A stretch of 64,000 nucleotides of DNA from Rotaria macrura (GCA_900239685.1 OENT01000768.1:1-64000), one strand, 5' to 3'; positions 25,201 through 39,587 are shown, counted from the stretch's first letter. Program-made: numbers and translations. Notes: generated by a model from the letters alone, not told the origin.

Positions 25201-28200
25201 ACGGTGGAAATATAGACAGTTGATATGATGATAGAAGGTGATCTTTATATGCCAGCAAGCGTGTTCGTTTCGATTGTATCGATAGAAAATAATCACAATC
25301 ATTTCCATTCATTCTACATGTTCGAAAAAATGATCGACGATCCGTCGAATCTGAATCACGATGACGTTGCAATGAATCAGTTTCAATTGCTGAGCTATTT
25401 TCATAACTATACATACATACAAATATATATACAAATAAAAACAAAATAAAATTTCAGTGTGATTCTAGATTACAAAGATTGACTATGTATAGACTTGTTA
25501 GATGTCGTATTTCAATTAATTGGAACAATAGAAGATAAAATCTCCAAACGTAGATTACAAAGAAACGTAAGAAATTTTTCCATAAGTCATGCGTCTATAT
25601 TTGTTTCAAAATTTAGTTACATTTAGTTTTACTAATGGCAACCTAGTGTCATGAACGCTTTCAAATGTTCTTACTCAATTCTTAGTGTATTCCAGAATTG
25701 AAAATCGATAGAACAGGTTTAATAATTGATCATACTTCAGAATGATTTGGATAAAGCTCAAATGTCTAGAAAATCAATAACCTAAAATTTCAATAGTTGA
25801 CAATGAAGAACTCCAAATTATCAGTTTGATTTCCACCCGAGACTTTTTTGTGCTTTTAAAACATTCAATTTACAATAAGAAGAATTATTATCTGCGTTTT
25901 TTGATAAAAGATATCAGTCTTGTTCAATGAATACTTCCTTGAAAACTGTACATTTTCAGTCGGATCATACTATTAAACTAAAACTTAATTCGTTCAGCTC
26001 AGTCGATTTACTGAGATTTAGGGTCAACGAAATGCTCAGTTCTCCTTTCTTGTTTTCTTCATCGCATCAAATATACAGAGTATCTATATAAGTATATCTA
26101 CTGTAGAAAAGTGCCGTTATGCCAGATTTCATGGAAGACATGATGGAATGCGTATTTAAACGATGTCTAAAGTCAATCGAAATCTTACAATGCATAGAAG
26201 AACAGATGTAATAAAAATATCATTCTAGTAAATCAGTTGGAGTTTTTCGAAATTAAAAATGAATAGAATTTCTAGAAATAAACTATTCATTGAATTTTAT
26301 TTTTATCAATTACCTTTCATCGTCTTGTTTTCCTCGACGTCTTTGTTCATTGGTAATTTCCATCCAATTAATTGCTTCTGTAGAATAATCAAATGTAAGA
26401 TCAGCTGGACGTACTTGAAATTGTCTCAACGTCGGGCAATACTGTAATGGTAGTGAACGAATTTCATTCGGTTCTAAACGTATATCATGAAATGAACCAG
26501 AACCACATTTCAATCGAACATCGATCGATGTTAATAGATGATTACGTATTTCAATAGGTGAACGTATGGTTATCAAACGCATCGAATTATCTGTCATGGT
26601 AACATCAATAAAAACGAGTACAGGTTTTTGTAAACGATCACCGGTTGGTAGAGCAAGTCGAAAAAATGTTCCAACACGATCGATGGATATAGGTTGTAAC
26701 CATTCCCAACCTTCGATGGATATTAATAAACGTCGATCAGAATATGATGATGAAAGTGGTGTTTGTTGATCTTTATTTTGTAGATTCTTCTTGGCTGTTG
26801 ATGATTCACTCGGAAAAATAAATGAATTCGTTTCATTATATTCAACAATATGATCGTTTAAATCGAAACGTTGTTGTACAGATAACCATGTACGAAAACG
26901 AACACGTTGTCCAATGAGATTTTTAAAACAATATGGTTCGAATGGTTTTGGTCGACGAAAATACATTGTTTCCTTAGTTGATTCATTCGTATTACGATAA
27001 TCTTCTAGCCAATTGTTTTTCACTAAATCAAATAGTTGATGCATTGTATTTGTATAATTAATATTTAATACGTGATTCGATGAAATTGATAATGATTTAG
27101 ATGTATTCGAAATTTTCAATGTCATCTGTAATGGCCATAGTTCAATAAAAGGTTCATAGCCAGATAATAAACGATTATAGTAATCAATATTCAATTGAAA
27201 ATCTGCCTGTTGAAAACGATATTTTTCATATTCAATTATATTTAATTTCATTGATGTTAAGTTAACATTTAATAATGGTATATTGGCATTAAGACAATCA
27301 TCAATTAAACAAAGACTTATTTGATCACATGAAAACTTGATTGAATGAACATTTAGAAATAGTTTTCCTGTCGCATTATCATTATCATTTAAATTATTGA
27401 TGTTTTCATCTTGTACAATTACTTTTGACTGATTATGATTGTCATCCATTGATGTTTCTAATAGTATATCACTATTATCAATAGATGATTTTCTACGAAT
27501 ATATTTCGGTATTATATCCCGTGATTGTGCATGATCAATTTGATTTTTAATCGATTGAAACATGTACAACATTAATTTAACATCGGAATAGGATAAACGT
27601 ATAAATAATTGTGGTAAACTTACTTCAAATATATGTTGATATTTATCTTTTGATAAATGTATATTGAATGTTATATTTATTGGTTCAATAATTGATACAG
27701 CTGTTGATTGTATACTATTCATTTGACATGAAAATAATGTTACATTGAATAGATTACAATCTAATGGACGTTCATATATTGATTCACGATATGTTAATGT
27801 CATAATACCACTCAGTACGAGTGCATTCGATTGTTGATTGTTCGTAGTTTGTACAAGTACAAGTTCGGATTGATTGAAATTTAAACGTATTTCAAATTTC
27901 TTTTTTATTTGATTATTTAATGTTGTTAATGATGATAATGATTGAGCTGGTGACATATTTGGTTGATGTTGAAATGAACTAAGAAAATCATTTAATTTTA
28001 ATAGCCAATCAACAATAAATAATATTCTTGTATGATTTAATACAATCGTATATTTATCATCGGTTTTTGTCGATAATAAATGTATTTCTAATTGCATATT
28101 ACTGTTACTTGTTAACATTGATGATGATGATGTTAGAATATCATGAAATTGATTGTCAGTGTTAATTCTTGTATCATTTAATTTAATTGATGAACATGTT

Positions 28201-31200
28201 AAATCAAGTACTTGATTATTATTTGAATATTTTTCAAATGAAAAATAAGATTTTACAAATGCACAATAACCTAATGAATAACGTTTTGATTCTTGAGGTA
28301 TTAATATTTCGAAACCAACATTATCCATTTGTATAATAAATAATAGATCTAGATAAACATCACCTGTTAATACAGTTGACACACATAATGGATCTTCATT
28401 CATCATGGCTAAACGTGTTGGTTGTTCTAATTTTTCACCAATATTATATGCAAGTATACCACGTACAAGTGAATATTGATATGTATCAAGAAGAATATCT
28501 ATTGATGATAAATCAGCTTTAATGCTGTACGTTGGTGATGAATGATCTAATGAATTATCAAGATTACGTTCAATATGTATATTTAAATAACAACGTTCAC
28601 GTAACATCGATGATCGATCATTGTCAATTGTATGAAAACCAAAATTGGAAAATTTTACAGTAAATTTTATATTTGAATCTAATTTCGAATAGATACTTGA
28701 ATAGAGTATTGTATCTTGAAATTGTATTGATATGACATCGAGTAGACATTTGGAAATTTTCGGTTTATTCATTATCGAACTCAATGTTCCAGATTCATTT
28801 TCATTAAGAAAACGATTTTTAATGATTATATTACCAAGATGAAGAATAATAACATGTTTATCTAATGCATATTCAGGCACTATAAGTATAGGACTTTCAG
28901 CTTCAATATCAAGTTCAATACCAGTTGAACGTCCAGCTGAACATGATATTGTTTGTCCAGCGGCTGCTGATCGCATACGATTGTAACATTCTTGATTATG
29001 ATGAAAACGATCAAAAAAATGTATAAGATCCATGAGAAAACGTTGTGTATGAATATATTGTACCGATGTCATACGTAAATAAAGTTTTAAACGTGATGGA
29101 AAATTTGATGATGTCATTGGTATGAGATCTTCTTGTTTTGTATACATAAATGTAAGAGCATTTGTACCGCTTGTACAAAAACGTTCGTCATACAATTGAC
29201 CGTATGGAGATAAATCATTTATTGAAACAGAACCAAGTTTACCATTAATCATAAGAGTTTTGATTGCTGTTTCCATAGTAAGAATATTTTCAATTTGACA
29301 ATCGAATCGTTGTAAAGATATACGTATAGGTGGAATATCATCATCTTGAAGTAGACATGATACTGCATCGATATGAATATTGATTTGCATAAAGTCTGTA
29401 TCAGATGCGGATTGAAATTCTTTAGTGTCTCTATTATCTATACGTAAAAATAGATCAAAAGAAATTATATAGACATAGACAAATCTAACAACATTGTTAA
29501 TGGTTTCGAAAATATTATGTCGGTGAAAAAAAAGACTCTTTTTTTAATAACATAAAACTTTTTTGACTGACAAATGTAAAACTTCTCCAGTAAAGTTCTC
29601 GTTTGATTCTAACGATGGGTTTTGAATACGTTTTATATACTCAAAAGTCTGAAAAGGAGTTGAATATTGAATTTAGTTTTGTGTGACACTCACGCACATT
29701 TTTGCGAGGACATGTCTAAAGTGGCTCCCTATGATAGCCGGATGAATCAAAGCTTAAGAACATTCATCTTTGAACGATTCTATCGGGTGTAAGTTGCCGA
29801 GCGAAAAACTACTCTGAAATTAATAATATCAGTGAATGTGTATGTTTTCGTACGCATTTGAATATGTTATCTGACTGAGTATAATGAAATTTATCAAAAC
29901 TATGCTTATAGGATTAAATGCGTTTTTTTTTTCGTCGTCAGTAATTTTGTAATTGATGTAACTCATGTAATCGAATGAGTAATTTAATTTTCATTCATAC
30001 GGCTGTTATGATCAGAAAATTAACTGAATTTTTTATTTTATTCAAAACCAAACGTCAGTTGGACGATATTACTTTTAATGTTCGATACAATATATTCATT
30101 AATGACAAATGATGGACAACTGTTTTTCCTGTGCACAGACAAGAATAACAATAGTAGATGTACATTGATTTGAAACATATCTATGTATCAATCAAGAATT
30201 CAGTGACAATGTACAAATGATGGACATGGAATTATCGAATGAGAGAAGTGTTCCTAAAATTAGCAAGAAATTGTCTATTTACCTGCTGTCGGCGGCGATG
30301 ATCCTCCACCGATTAAACCAATAATATCTAATAACATAACCCATGTTGAAATAATAAACTTGATTTCAACTTCTCCAAATTGTGCATCAGTTTTTATAAG
30401 AAATCTATCAAATAGTTCATGTCTTCTATCCATCAAAGCTATATTAATATCAATGAATGCTGATGCTACTGGTGAACTTTCTCTGATCGAATTGGTTGAT
30501 GATGATGATTTTAATGTCCAAGTTGAATTGTCATTTGCAACCATATATGTTGGTACTGAACCCGACGAGAATTCTTTATACATTTTATAATTTTCTTTTG
30601 GAAACGATGATGAAATTTTTTGATCTTTTACAAAATAATTTGTGATTGAACTTCGTCGACAACGCGTTGAAAAGAGACATTGGTCCACTTTAATTAGATG
30701 ATCATTAATGTGAAGTGAATTAAGACGAAGTGATATATTTTTACAATATTGATGTCGTTGCTCAATAGACATCTGAAATTGTCCAAAGACAGCTTCACAA
30801 ACTTTAGTTGGTTTTAAATCCAAATCAGCTTGAAAAACAAGTATCAATTCAGGTAGTTGAAAGTTGATCGCTAATGTATTGAATGGTTTTTGGGTAGATT
30901 TTTCATTCACTGAAAAATTATTATCTTCTTCATCGTATAATAATAGTAATGATTCATCATCGGATAGATTTCCAATTAATGAATCAGCTTGATCATTATC
31001 ATTATATGTTAATGAACCAATTATATTTTGTAAAAGTGTTATTTGATGTTTACCAAGAAACATTTGAACGGATGAGAGTAATTTAGAATCGATAGTTGTT
31101 GATGCATCAGTTAGATTCAGATTAAGATGTATAGATATATTATCAAGTATAGGTAATGGTAAATGAGGATTTTTAAACATTCGTATTAGATTTGTACCTT

Positions 31201-34200
31201 GATTATGACGAAATTCATGTTCAAGATCAATAGAAAATAAATGTAAATCATTGATTATAATATCATACTTTGATGAATATTTGTCAGAATTTTCAATATG
31301 AATATCACCGAGATGAAAAATAAGACGATTATTTTTTGAGTTTAATTTTGATTGAGGACGAAAGATAAGGATTGGAGTAGCAAGAACGATATTTAAATTC
31401 AATTGACTTTTTGGTTTTTCTGTTGGTAAAACTATAAAAAGAAAGAAGATTTTCATCAAAAGAAAAATAGAATTTACAGTTATTGAAGAAGTCTAATGAC
31501 GTTATCGATTACGTAGACTCGTATTAAACATCTACTTCATTTTCAGATTGATAGTCAGTAGTAGTATTTACGGTGGAATGATACATCTTTATTCGAGTAC
31601 AAAATAGATATCTGTTGCACGGCTTTATCACGTCGATAGATCATTTTTAGTATGATAGATGAAATTTTAATATTTCATGGATGTCAAATAATTAAGTACG
31701 TTCTAGTTATTCATTTCATCTATATCTTAAGAGCATAGTAAGCAATAGTCAAACATTGGCGATGAACATCTGAATTACTTCCATATGATCGGCAACAGTT
31801 TATTTATTTCAATGAATTGTCGCCCAACAAACAATACTTTTTGAAAGATGGGATTGATCAATCTACTCAAGTTTCGTCATAAAGAATTTTTACACTACTC
31901 TATTGTTTCAAAGTTTTGAATGTCTGTATGCCATAGTACTGGTTGTTTTTGTTCGATGATATGAAGTGAGTATAAAGTGTAGGAAAACAAAATGCTCACT
32001 TATAAGAAGAATGTATGTATATGTGTGTAGTGTAGGCATAGGGTGTATTCTTTTTGACTTACAAGATTCATTTGAAAGTACATAATGGTTCAATAATATG
32101 GATCCTTGTTTAATCATATTCTGTTTCATTTTTCCCATCTCAGTAGCAGCTGTTGAATGACAATGTTGAGCCATATATTTGAAAATTTTCTCGAATTTAA
32201 AGATAATTTTTGGTGAATGTGTATAACAAACTGATGCCATTTCAATTAGTAAGTGCTCTATTTCATTATTATGATTTTTATCATCATTGTTCTTGGTATA
32301 TAAAAGATGAAAGGCTTTACTTGGTAAAACTTCCCTATGATCAATAGTTTTATCTTCAATGCCAAGATTGATAATCGCACTGGACTCTTCATTGTATGTT
32401 AATAATAATGTATCATGCAATAGATTATATATTTGTAATGAACATATTTCAGCTTCGATTGATGTTGATGATTCAATAAAAATATTCAATGATGCATATT
32501 TTATTCTAGCAGCAGCAATTTTTTCAAGTTTACTACCAACCAAGCGATTTTCAGTGGATTTCTTCGTTAAAACATTCGTAAATAAAATACTTAATTCTTG
32601 AAATTCACTATTAATTTCAAATTTAGTTTGTTTTTTATTTTCGATTTTCGATTGAATTTTGTTTTCTTCTTTAAAATTTTCGCCTAAAATATTTTTCATT
32701 GAATAAATTATATTAACAATAAAATTGATCATTATAGATAATGTTTCAGGATTAAATACGAAATGTAATTTATTCACATGTATACCAATCTTTAGACAAT
32801 TTTCATTTTTTTGTACATCTTTTATTGACTGTATATTAATACGTATTAAATATTCATCGTCAATATGCGACGGTGATTTTGCTGTTTCATATAATGTACC
32901 CGTTTGTGTATTAATATCTAATGCACGATTACTTGTTAATAATAATTCATAATCTTTGCCATGGTTTTGTATGGCATCAACAATCATTAATGTATGTACA
33001 CTAAATGATAATGCATTCGAATACATATGATTCATTAATGTTAAATCAATATTTTGTATACGAATTTCTGAAAGTGCTCGTAATTCGTCACTTAATTGTA
33101 TACTGATTTCATTGATTGAAAAACTCAATGCTAAACGTGCATTTAAATCGTTCATGATATTTTTTGAAGTTGTCGTATCGGATTTATTCGATACGATTGT
33201 TGATGTTAGATTTTCAATGAATGAACCCCAATTACTAATTGTACCACATATGGTTTCAATACGTAATGGATCAAGATGTAAGATAATCTTCGGTAATGTT
33301 CCTGAAACTTTAATCAATGGTGATAATGAATCAAATGCTTGTAATGTACGATATTGTATTAGAAAACAGACACCAAATCTTTCAATAATCGATGATAGAT
33401 TTGTTTTTGTATGATTATCTGTGTAACTTAGATAGCCAAATTGCATATCACATAATGATAATGAAAATGGTGTATACATTAAATTTTCGTTGTTATGTAC
33501 TGGTGACAGACTTTGTTCACGTGGCACAGTATTGATCGGATAATTTTTTGTTTCAATTTCAGGTGTGTAATCATTGGCCATTGGTGAACTGTCAGGTGTA
33601 AGAAACTCTTCGTCTTCGTCTTCGTTAAGCGTTGTCGATGAATTTTGTTCATTAAAAAAATATGGACGTTGTTGAAAATAATTCGCTATTGAAAATGGTG
33701 AATTAATATCATTATTACAATGCATATTACAATTTTTCAATGGACATGACGATTTTTTATATTCATCATTGATAAATGTTAAATAACCGAAGTCAATAAT
33801 TAATGCACGTTGTGATGATTGTGGAATAATTACTTGTGGTGCACATATATCAAAATAGATATCGAATTTCTTTTTCGATCTTCTTTGACCTTGTTTAATG
33901 TTTTTAATATTTGATGACGTCATTTTAGTTGATGAACGAGAGAAAATTTGTTCGATAGCTGATTTCAATTGTTTTGTTGTACGATCTTTCAAATGTGTCC
34001 AATGTTGAAGAATTGTTGGTGATGACGGTGTCGATGGTGTTGAAGATGGTTGAATGAAAGCTGATGAGAAAAAGTCACGTAAACGTTCGAATGATATTGG
34101 ACAACAAACAAGACAAAGACCCCGACTACGAACAGCTAAAGCGAATGAAAGACGTTTGGTTTTTGGCTGTTGCGCTGGAGGATTCGTTTCATAGGAGAAT

Positions 34201-37200
34201 TCAAATACAGGGGCACGATGTACACCAGTGAATGTTCTAAATAAAATAGTGTCATAGGTGGAAAAATGTTGTCAACAGATGAGGGAAAATCGTGACCAGT
34301 GTTCTTAAGTATGTATTACTTTGATATAGGTAAAAGGAAAGCAAATTTGTCACTGTTAAAAAATCATGATTTATTTGATTTTTGTTGAAATAAATATCAA
34401 TTCATTCGCATATGACAATCGTTGTGTCATAGAATATATACAACGAATAGTGAATAATCTCGTAGATATCAAGATAATATCATTGATTCTAAATTAGTCT
34501 ATTTCTTTTTTCATACTAGAGAGAGCAACATACGTAAGGCAGACTAGATAATTATCTTCGACTGATGAATCGATTATGATACCAGCTTCTATTATCTAGA
34601 CGAAATCAATGATCAATATACTGAAAAGAATTTTTGTCGTTAGATAATTGTCTGAAGATGTAAAATAACATACGCGGTGTATCATAAATCTATTTACAAT
34701 ACAAAAATATTAATATCTCCATATCGGTTCAATGAATGGGGCTCACTTCTTTCCTATTCATAGAGGAGAATAGTTCAGAATTTTTGTCATAAATATCACT
34801 GTCGTTTAATACAGAAAGATGATATTTCCAATTTCGACAAAAGTCGCCCCTGATCAATTGAAGTAATAATACTTTACGAATATTGAGAAAAATTGTATCA
34901 GAAGATCTTAGATCTTCGAGTTTTAGAGAATATTGCTCCAAAATCTATAAAATATCAGTTTTCGGAGAAAGTGTGTATATTGAGGACTCAACATCTCAAG
35001 AATGTTTCAACCAATAAAACTGAAAACGTCAGTCACAAGATATAAAATACTAAATCCATCTAAAATCGTGATCCTGATACGGTAAATCTGTAGAATAACG
35101 AGGACTGAACTCTTCGAGCTGAAAGTTTTACCACAAGTACAACTCAGCGATGTGTCTATCGAATACAAAATTTAGTTTGATTGGACAACATATTCTTGCG
35201 ATATTGAGTCCTTAGTATACTCACTTTCTGCGAAGACTGATATTTTATAGTTTTTGGAGGAATATCCGTTAAAAATCGACGATTCAGAATCTTCTGAAAC
35301 AATTTTTCTCAATATTCGTAAAGTATCATTACTTCAATTGATCAGGGGCGACTTTCGCTAAAATTGGAAACATCACCTTTCTGTATTAAACGACAGTTTT
35401 ATTATGAACCCCATTCATTGAACCGATATGGAGATACTGATTTTTTTTGTATTGTAAATAAATTTATGGTACACCTTGTACAAAGCAAAATAGACACAAT
35501 CTCTGCAAAACTAAACTAAGAAGTCGAATTCTGGTTAGAATAAGCATAGTTCATTACGGTTATCAATTGTATGGATTTGATAAATATTGTTGTTCAGTTA
35601 TGAGGAGAAAATCTTGTTTCAATGAATACAATACGACATCAATAGTTAACTTACTCATTTGAACGTTGTTTGGGACATACAATATTTGAAAAAGCATCTT
35701 TTCTCAACAGATCACATATATTTAAATCATCCAATCGTAAATAGAAAAGTATAGATTGATATTTTGGTCTTAATTCTGTTAATACTGAAACATTATCTAA
35801 TGAAAAATGAAAAATACTATCATTATCAGATAATAAATCGATTTGTACAGATTTAATAACAAATTTCAATCGTAAATATAAAGCATCTCGACGATTTTGT
35901 GATAAATCGTCTTCTTCTAATGATTGAGCTATAAATGTATTAACTTGTTCTTGTAATTTTTCATCGTTTTCATTTAGTGATGCAATAGACGTCGACGTTG
36001 AAACGTTAGTTTGATTTACATCTGTTGATGGTGTTGCTTTCCAAAGGTCAAACGTTTTTGAACTGATCCAATTAGCATAACTCATGTACCATGAACTAGT
36101 TGAGTTTGCGTTTGTTGATTGTTGTCCATTGTTATTATTATTATTATTATTATTCACTAAAGAAAATTGTTCATTAGCACGTTTACGAAATATCAACCGA
36201 CGAATTTTAATTAAACAATCAAAATCACAATCTTTTTCAATTTCATCCATAATGGAACGATCGGCTAGAGTAAAATTACTATTTACTGAACGTTTTAAAT
36301 ATTTAGTATCAAGATATAGACGATATAAACGTTTATATGTTACTAGTTGTGCTAAACGTATTTTGAACAAAGCTGAATTAAACCAAAAGTTTGTTGTTGT
36401 ATGTGTTTGATCATTTGATATAGGAACTTTTAAATAATTCTGCGTACGTATTATTACTAATGTTATATAGCGCCACCATAATTTCACTGTATCTTTTGAT
36501 ATTTTTTTATTTGGTCGACTTGGATCATTAATAAATCTTCTATATGTATTTGAATAATGAATAAAACGAATAACATCGGATAGAATTCGGATTTGTTCAA
36601 CGCTCGAATTTAAACTTAAATCATCGAATGTCCATTGAATTTCATAACGTGGTTGTTGTCGATTAATCAATGCTGAACGTATATAATTATGTGTTAAGAA
36701 AATTTCTATTGAATTTGATGGCATCAGTATAAATGAATGTGTAGATGATGTCTCTTCAGTTTTATTTGAATCAACATAGAGTGCAAGATTATGTACTTGA
36801 AAAAGTTTTCGATTCATATTTTCATTTGATAATTCATTTGATATTTGTATATTATCAAATGATATTCCAACTTGATAGGGTACATTATCTGATGTAAAAC
36901 TTTCATAACTAATATGTAAATCAATTATTTGCACTTGAAGTTTTTCTAAAAATGATAATATTAAACGTTTTAAACTCCATGATGATGTTTTGATTTCTCC
37001 GAGATATTCAAATTCTTTTTCTAATTGTTGTTCAGATAAATCGAGATGATTTTGTTTTTTTATCATTTCATTTTTTTCATCGATGACTTCTTCATTTTGA
37101 CTTTCATTATCATCAAGAATAACAGGTTTTATTATAGCACGAATATGTTCAATTACAATTGTTAGAACTGGTGATGATGAACGAAAAAATAATGAACTCC

Positions 37201-37423
37201 ATAAAAATGAACATTGAATTTTACCGACATGTAATGATTCGATTTCAATGGGTAATTTTAATTTTTTTCGTATATCATTATTCAATGTTGTTTTGTTAAA
37301 TGTTAAATTTTCCACCACAATCGGTCGTCCATAGAGCAATTGAACCGATAATTGGTCAGCATTTATATCAACATAACGTGCAACATAGCCTTTTAGCAAT
37401 GCAGCTATAATTTTTTCAAACAT
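19273..37423 (-). CDS. VPS13D: VPS13D bridge-like lipid transfer protein
   Basis: Eleven exons: 37423-35655, 34236-32063, 31431-30283, 29437-26314, 25406-24865, 24795-24592, 24514-24082, 23663-22329, 21471-20280, 20207-20090, 19571-19273; every junction keeps phase, giving about 4112 residues (human VPS13D 4388). Domains in order: chorein N-terminus (MFEKIIAALLKGYVARYV, VVENLTFNK), long RBG/beta-groove region, VPS13D-specific blocks (ERFCTSGTNALTF, MTSVQYIHTQRF, DYYNRLLSGYEPFIE), the VAB region (LLPCDLFF, EHELARNREPLLFSFSD, YAWDEPT, SQLWRMTSSGILVHTGSS), the ATG2-like C-terminus (RILGSVDFLGNPLGL type, GGLTSIITQPYKSV) and a PH-like end. VPS13D moves lipids at ER-mitochondria and peroxisome contacts. 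Oddities: an Asn run (36130-36158), no UBA domain, a phospho-FFAT-like motif, a very acidic C-terminal tail. Confidence 0.95.
34673..35478. mobile_element. 806-bp foldback MITE inside VPS13D intron 1
   Basis: The two halves are long imperfect inverted repeats. The ends CGCGGTGTATCATAAAT (left) and CAAGGTGTACCATAAAT (right, complement) are followed by near-identical TATTTACAATAC, then by CTCCATATCGGTTCAATGAA, GTCGTTTAATACAGAAAG, GTCGCCCCTGATCAATTGAA and TTTACGAATATTGAGAAAAA in both arms. Pairing carries on to about 35030 and 35150, leaving a short centre. The left arm has about 50 extra nt (near 34745-34795). TA flanks both ends (34671-34672 and 35479-35480), and the terminus resembles mariner ends (GGTGT.CCATAAA). 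No open frame. It lies wholly inside the 1418-nt intron between exons 1 and 2. Confidence 0.75.
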
Positions 37424-37497
37424 GCGAATTAATTATTTGTATTAATAGAAAAAAAAACAAAGCAAAATCCAGTATTTTTATCTACAATATGTAGACC

Positions 37498-37521
37498 ATA
37501 TATATATATATATATATATAA
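37498..37521. repeat. TA dinucleotide microsatellite
   Basis: About 11 tandem TA units just upstream of the VPS13D start, in the 0.58-kb gap before the M6 gene. The rest of that gap (37424-38006) is AT-rich and holds nothing else that I can support. Confidence 0.8.
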
Positions 37522-38006
37522 GAGTATACATACATAAATATGTATATATTATTCAACTACAATCTACTATTTATATCAATAAGACTATATTCCGAAAAGT
37601 AAACTATATGTTTATTAAATCGATTTTAATAAGACAAATGAACAGTATAAAGAGAAATAGGACAATATGCATATACAAGTCACGTGAAAAAGGCACTTGT
37701 TTTGCAAAAAGAGAACAGCTTTTAGCTAATATATGGCAATAAAATAAAACCTGACAGCAAGCATGATTATTTGAATACATACACAAATTGCACACAAAAT
37801 GGACTTATAAATCTGACATATCGAATATCGTCATTCGTTGAACAATTCATTTCACCCAGATCTACTCGTATGAATAAGAGTAATGCATAAGTTGAAAAAA
37901 AAACAAGAAAGGAAATATAGACAAAGATTGAGAGAAGAACAGTTGATTTTTCTGCCCACACAATAGAGTATAAATATAAAGAAGAAAAAAAACAAGAACA
38001 TAAAGT

Positions 38007-39151
38007 TTAGCGACGACCAATTTTGGACGTTTCGAGTTCTTCACGAATTGCATCTTCATAATCGCATAGTTTTCTTCCATCTTTTATGTGAGCATAATTG
38101 GCCACGAGAGAGCAAAGAAAATGTATCTAAAAACAATAATCAATTTTAATATTAACAGGGCTCCTTGTATGCTTACCAAACCCATAACAACAAAAAACGA
38201 ACCAATCAACGCAAAGAAATATTGTGGTGTAAGGTCAATCTGTAGAAAACAAAAAAAGATTGAAATATCCTACTTAAATTTTCTATTCAAAAAAAGGAAG
38301 AAAAAAAACAAGGACATTCATTACCAATTTACATAAAGCGAAGAATCTCGGTTGACATGCTTTTGCATCAGGCTCCTGTTTTGGTACAGGAATTCCGTAT
38401 GTTCCCGGTGTAAGACATAGTACAAGCAAAGTACTATTACTTGTACCAATTGTTGTCTGCGTTGAAACTGCTTCAAGACAACGATATTTTAGAAGATATA
38501 GGCCAATACATGGCACAACTAATGTTAACATAGTAAATAACCAAATGAGTAATAGGACGTACACAATTATAGAAAACTAAAATGGATGACTAACTAGTGT
38601 TACTTTTTTCTGTTCTTCTACAGAGCTCTTATTCAAACTTACAAAGCCAGTTGCAATACGACCGCCCAGACGAGAACGAAATCCCGTATAAATTTGATGT
38701 CGTGTTGCACCAGTAGCTAATGATCCAACAAGAAGTAGAATAAGTGAGAAGCCTCCCATTATTGCCAAAACAAAAATAACAACTAATCGTAAAATTCGAC
38801 TCCTTAAGAAAAGAAAAAATTGTACACGAAAAGAATTCTAAATGTTAACTATTCTCACCAATCATAATCAATATATTCTGTGTCAAATACATAATTGATC
38901 TGTTCAATAGTTGCTTGAAGTGGATGAAAAAGACATCCACAACAAATACCAGTACCACACAATGTTAAAAAGAATGCAATCAATGATGAACATGGACATT
39001 TGCCACAACAAGGAAGAGAATCTATATGAACAATTGAACGACAATAAGATCTATAGGAATTTTACAAACGAACTGTTCTGCTCAAAATGCGCATCAGATA
39101 TTGTCTGTTCAGACCATAGTTCTCGACTTCGGTCAGCAAAACGACTAACAT
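38007..39151 (-). CDS. M6: PLP/M6-family four-helix membrane proteolipid
   Basis: Six exons: 39151-39070, 39021-38859, 38802-38643, 38576-38325, 38239-38177, 38126-38007; about 279 residues. The N-terminal part has the family's cysteine cluster (HSLPCCGKCPCSSLIAF) before helix 1. Helix 2 is followed by the diagnostic loop VGSLATGATRHQIYTGFRSR plus LGGRI, close to Drosophila M6 (VGCLATGATRHKVYRAWRSR). Helices 3 and 4 flank a lumenal loop with cysteines (LCLTPGTYG, KACQPRFFALCK), and the tail holds LVANYAHIKDGRKLCDYED. Relatives of PLP/DM20/GPM6 act in membrane shape and cell contacts. The start is the first ATG after an in-frame TAG, 3 nt after TTTTTTTCATAG. An internal ATG at 39094 would give a 260-residue protein nearer the usual family start. 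Confidence 0.85.
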
Positions 39152-39587
39152 CAACTATGAAAAAAAGAATACAGAAGATCTACAGGTTTTTTGTTCTATC
39201 CTGCAATTAAAATACGTACGATCATGTACAACCATATTGCAATTATGAAAAGAAGAGTAAGAATTGAGTCAGCAATACATATGTTTGATTGTATCACCGA
39301 TTGATCGGTCGGACGAATGTTGACAGACAGACAAACTGAGTAAACAAGCGATCACATAAGCAAGCAACCAAGCAAATAGAAAGACAACGATTATCATTGA
39401 CCAAACTTTTAAGCCAATCGAATTCTCCATTACATAAAACTCCATTTTTTTTTCTTTCTGTGACGCTACAGTTGTTATCTGACAGAAAAAAAACATTCTT
39501 GGAGACAAACCTATTAGAAGACGTTATCGGCATCATTCATTCCGTTTCTTTTTTCCTTGATCTTTTATATCTATTTAAATTCTGATT
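39152..39587. other. Divergent intergenic region of the M6 and SPIN90-like genes
   Basis: Two genes point away from each other here, so it should hold both promoters or leaders. Overlapping open frames at 39269-39536 (-) include a hydrophobic stretch (MIIVVFLFAWLLAYVIACLL), but I found no splice pair joining them in frame to M6. They may be 5' leader of M6 or noise. Confidence 0.4.
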
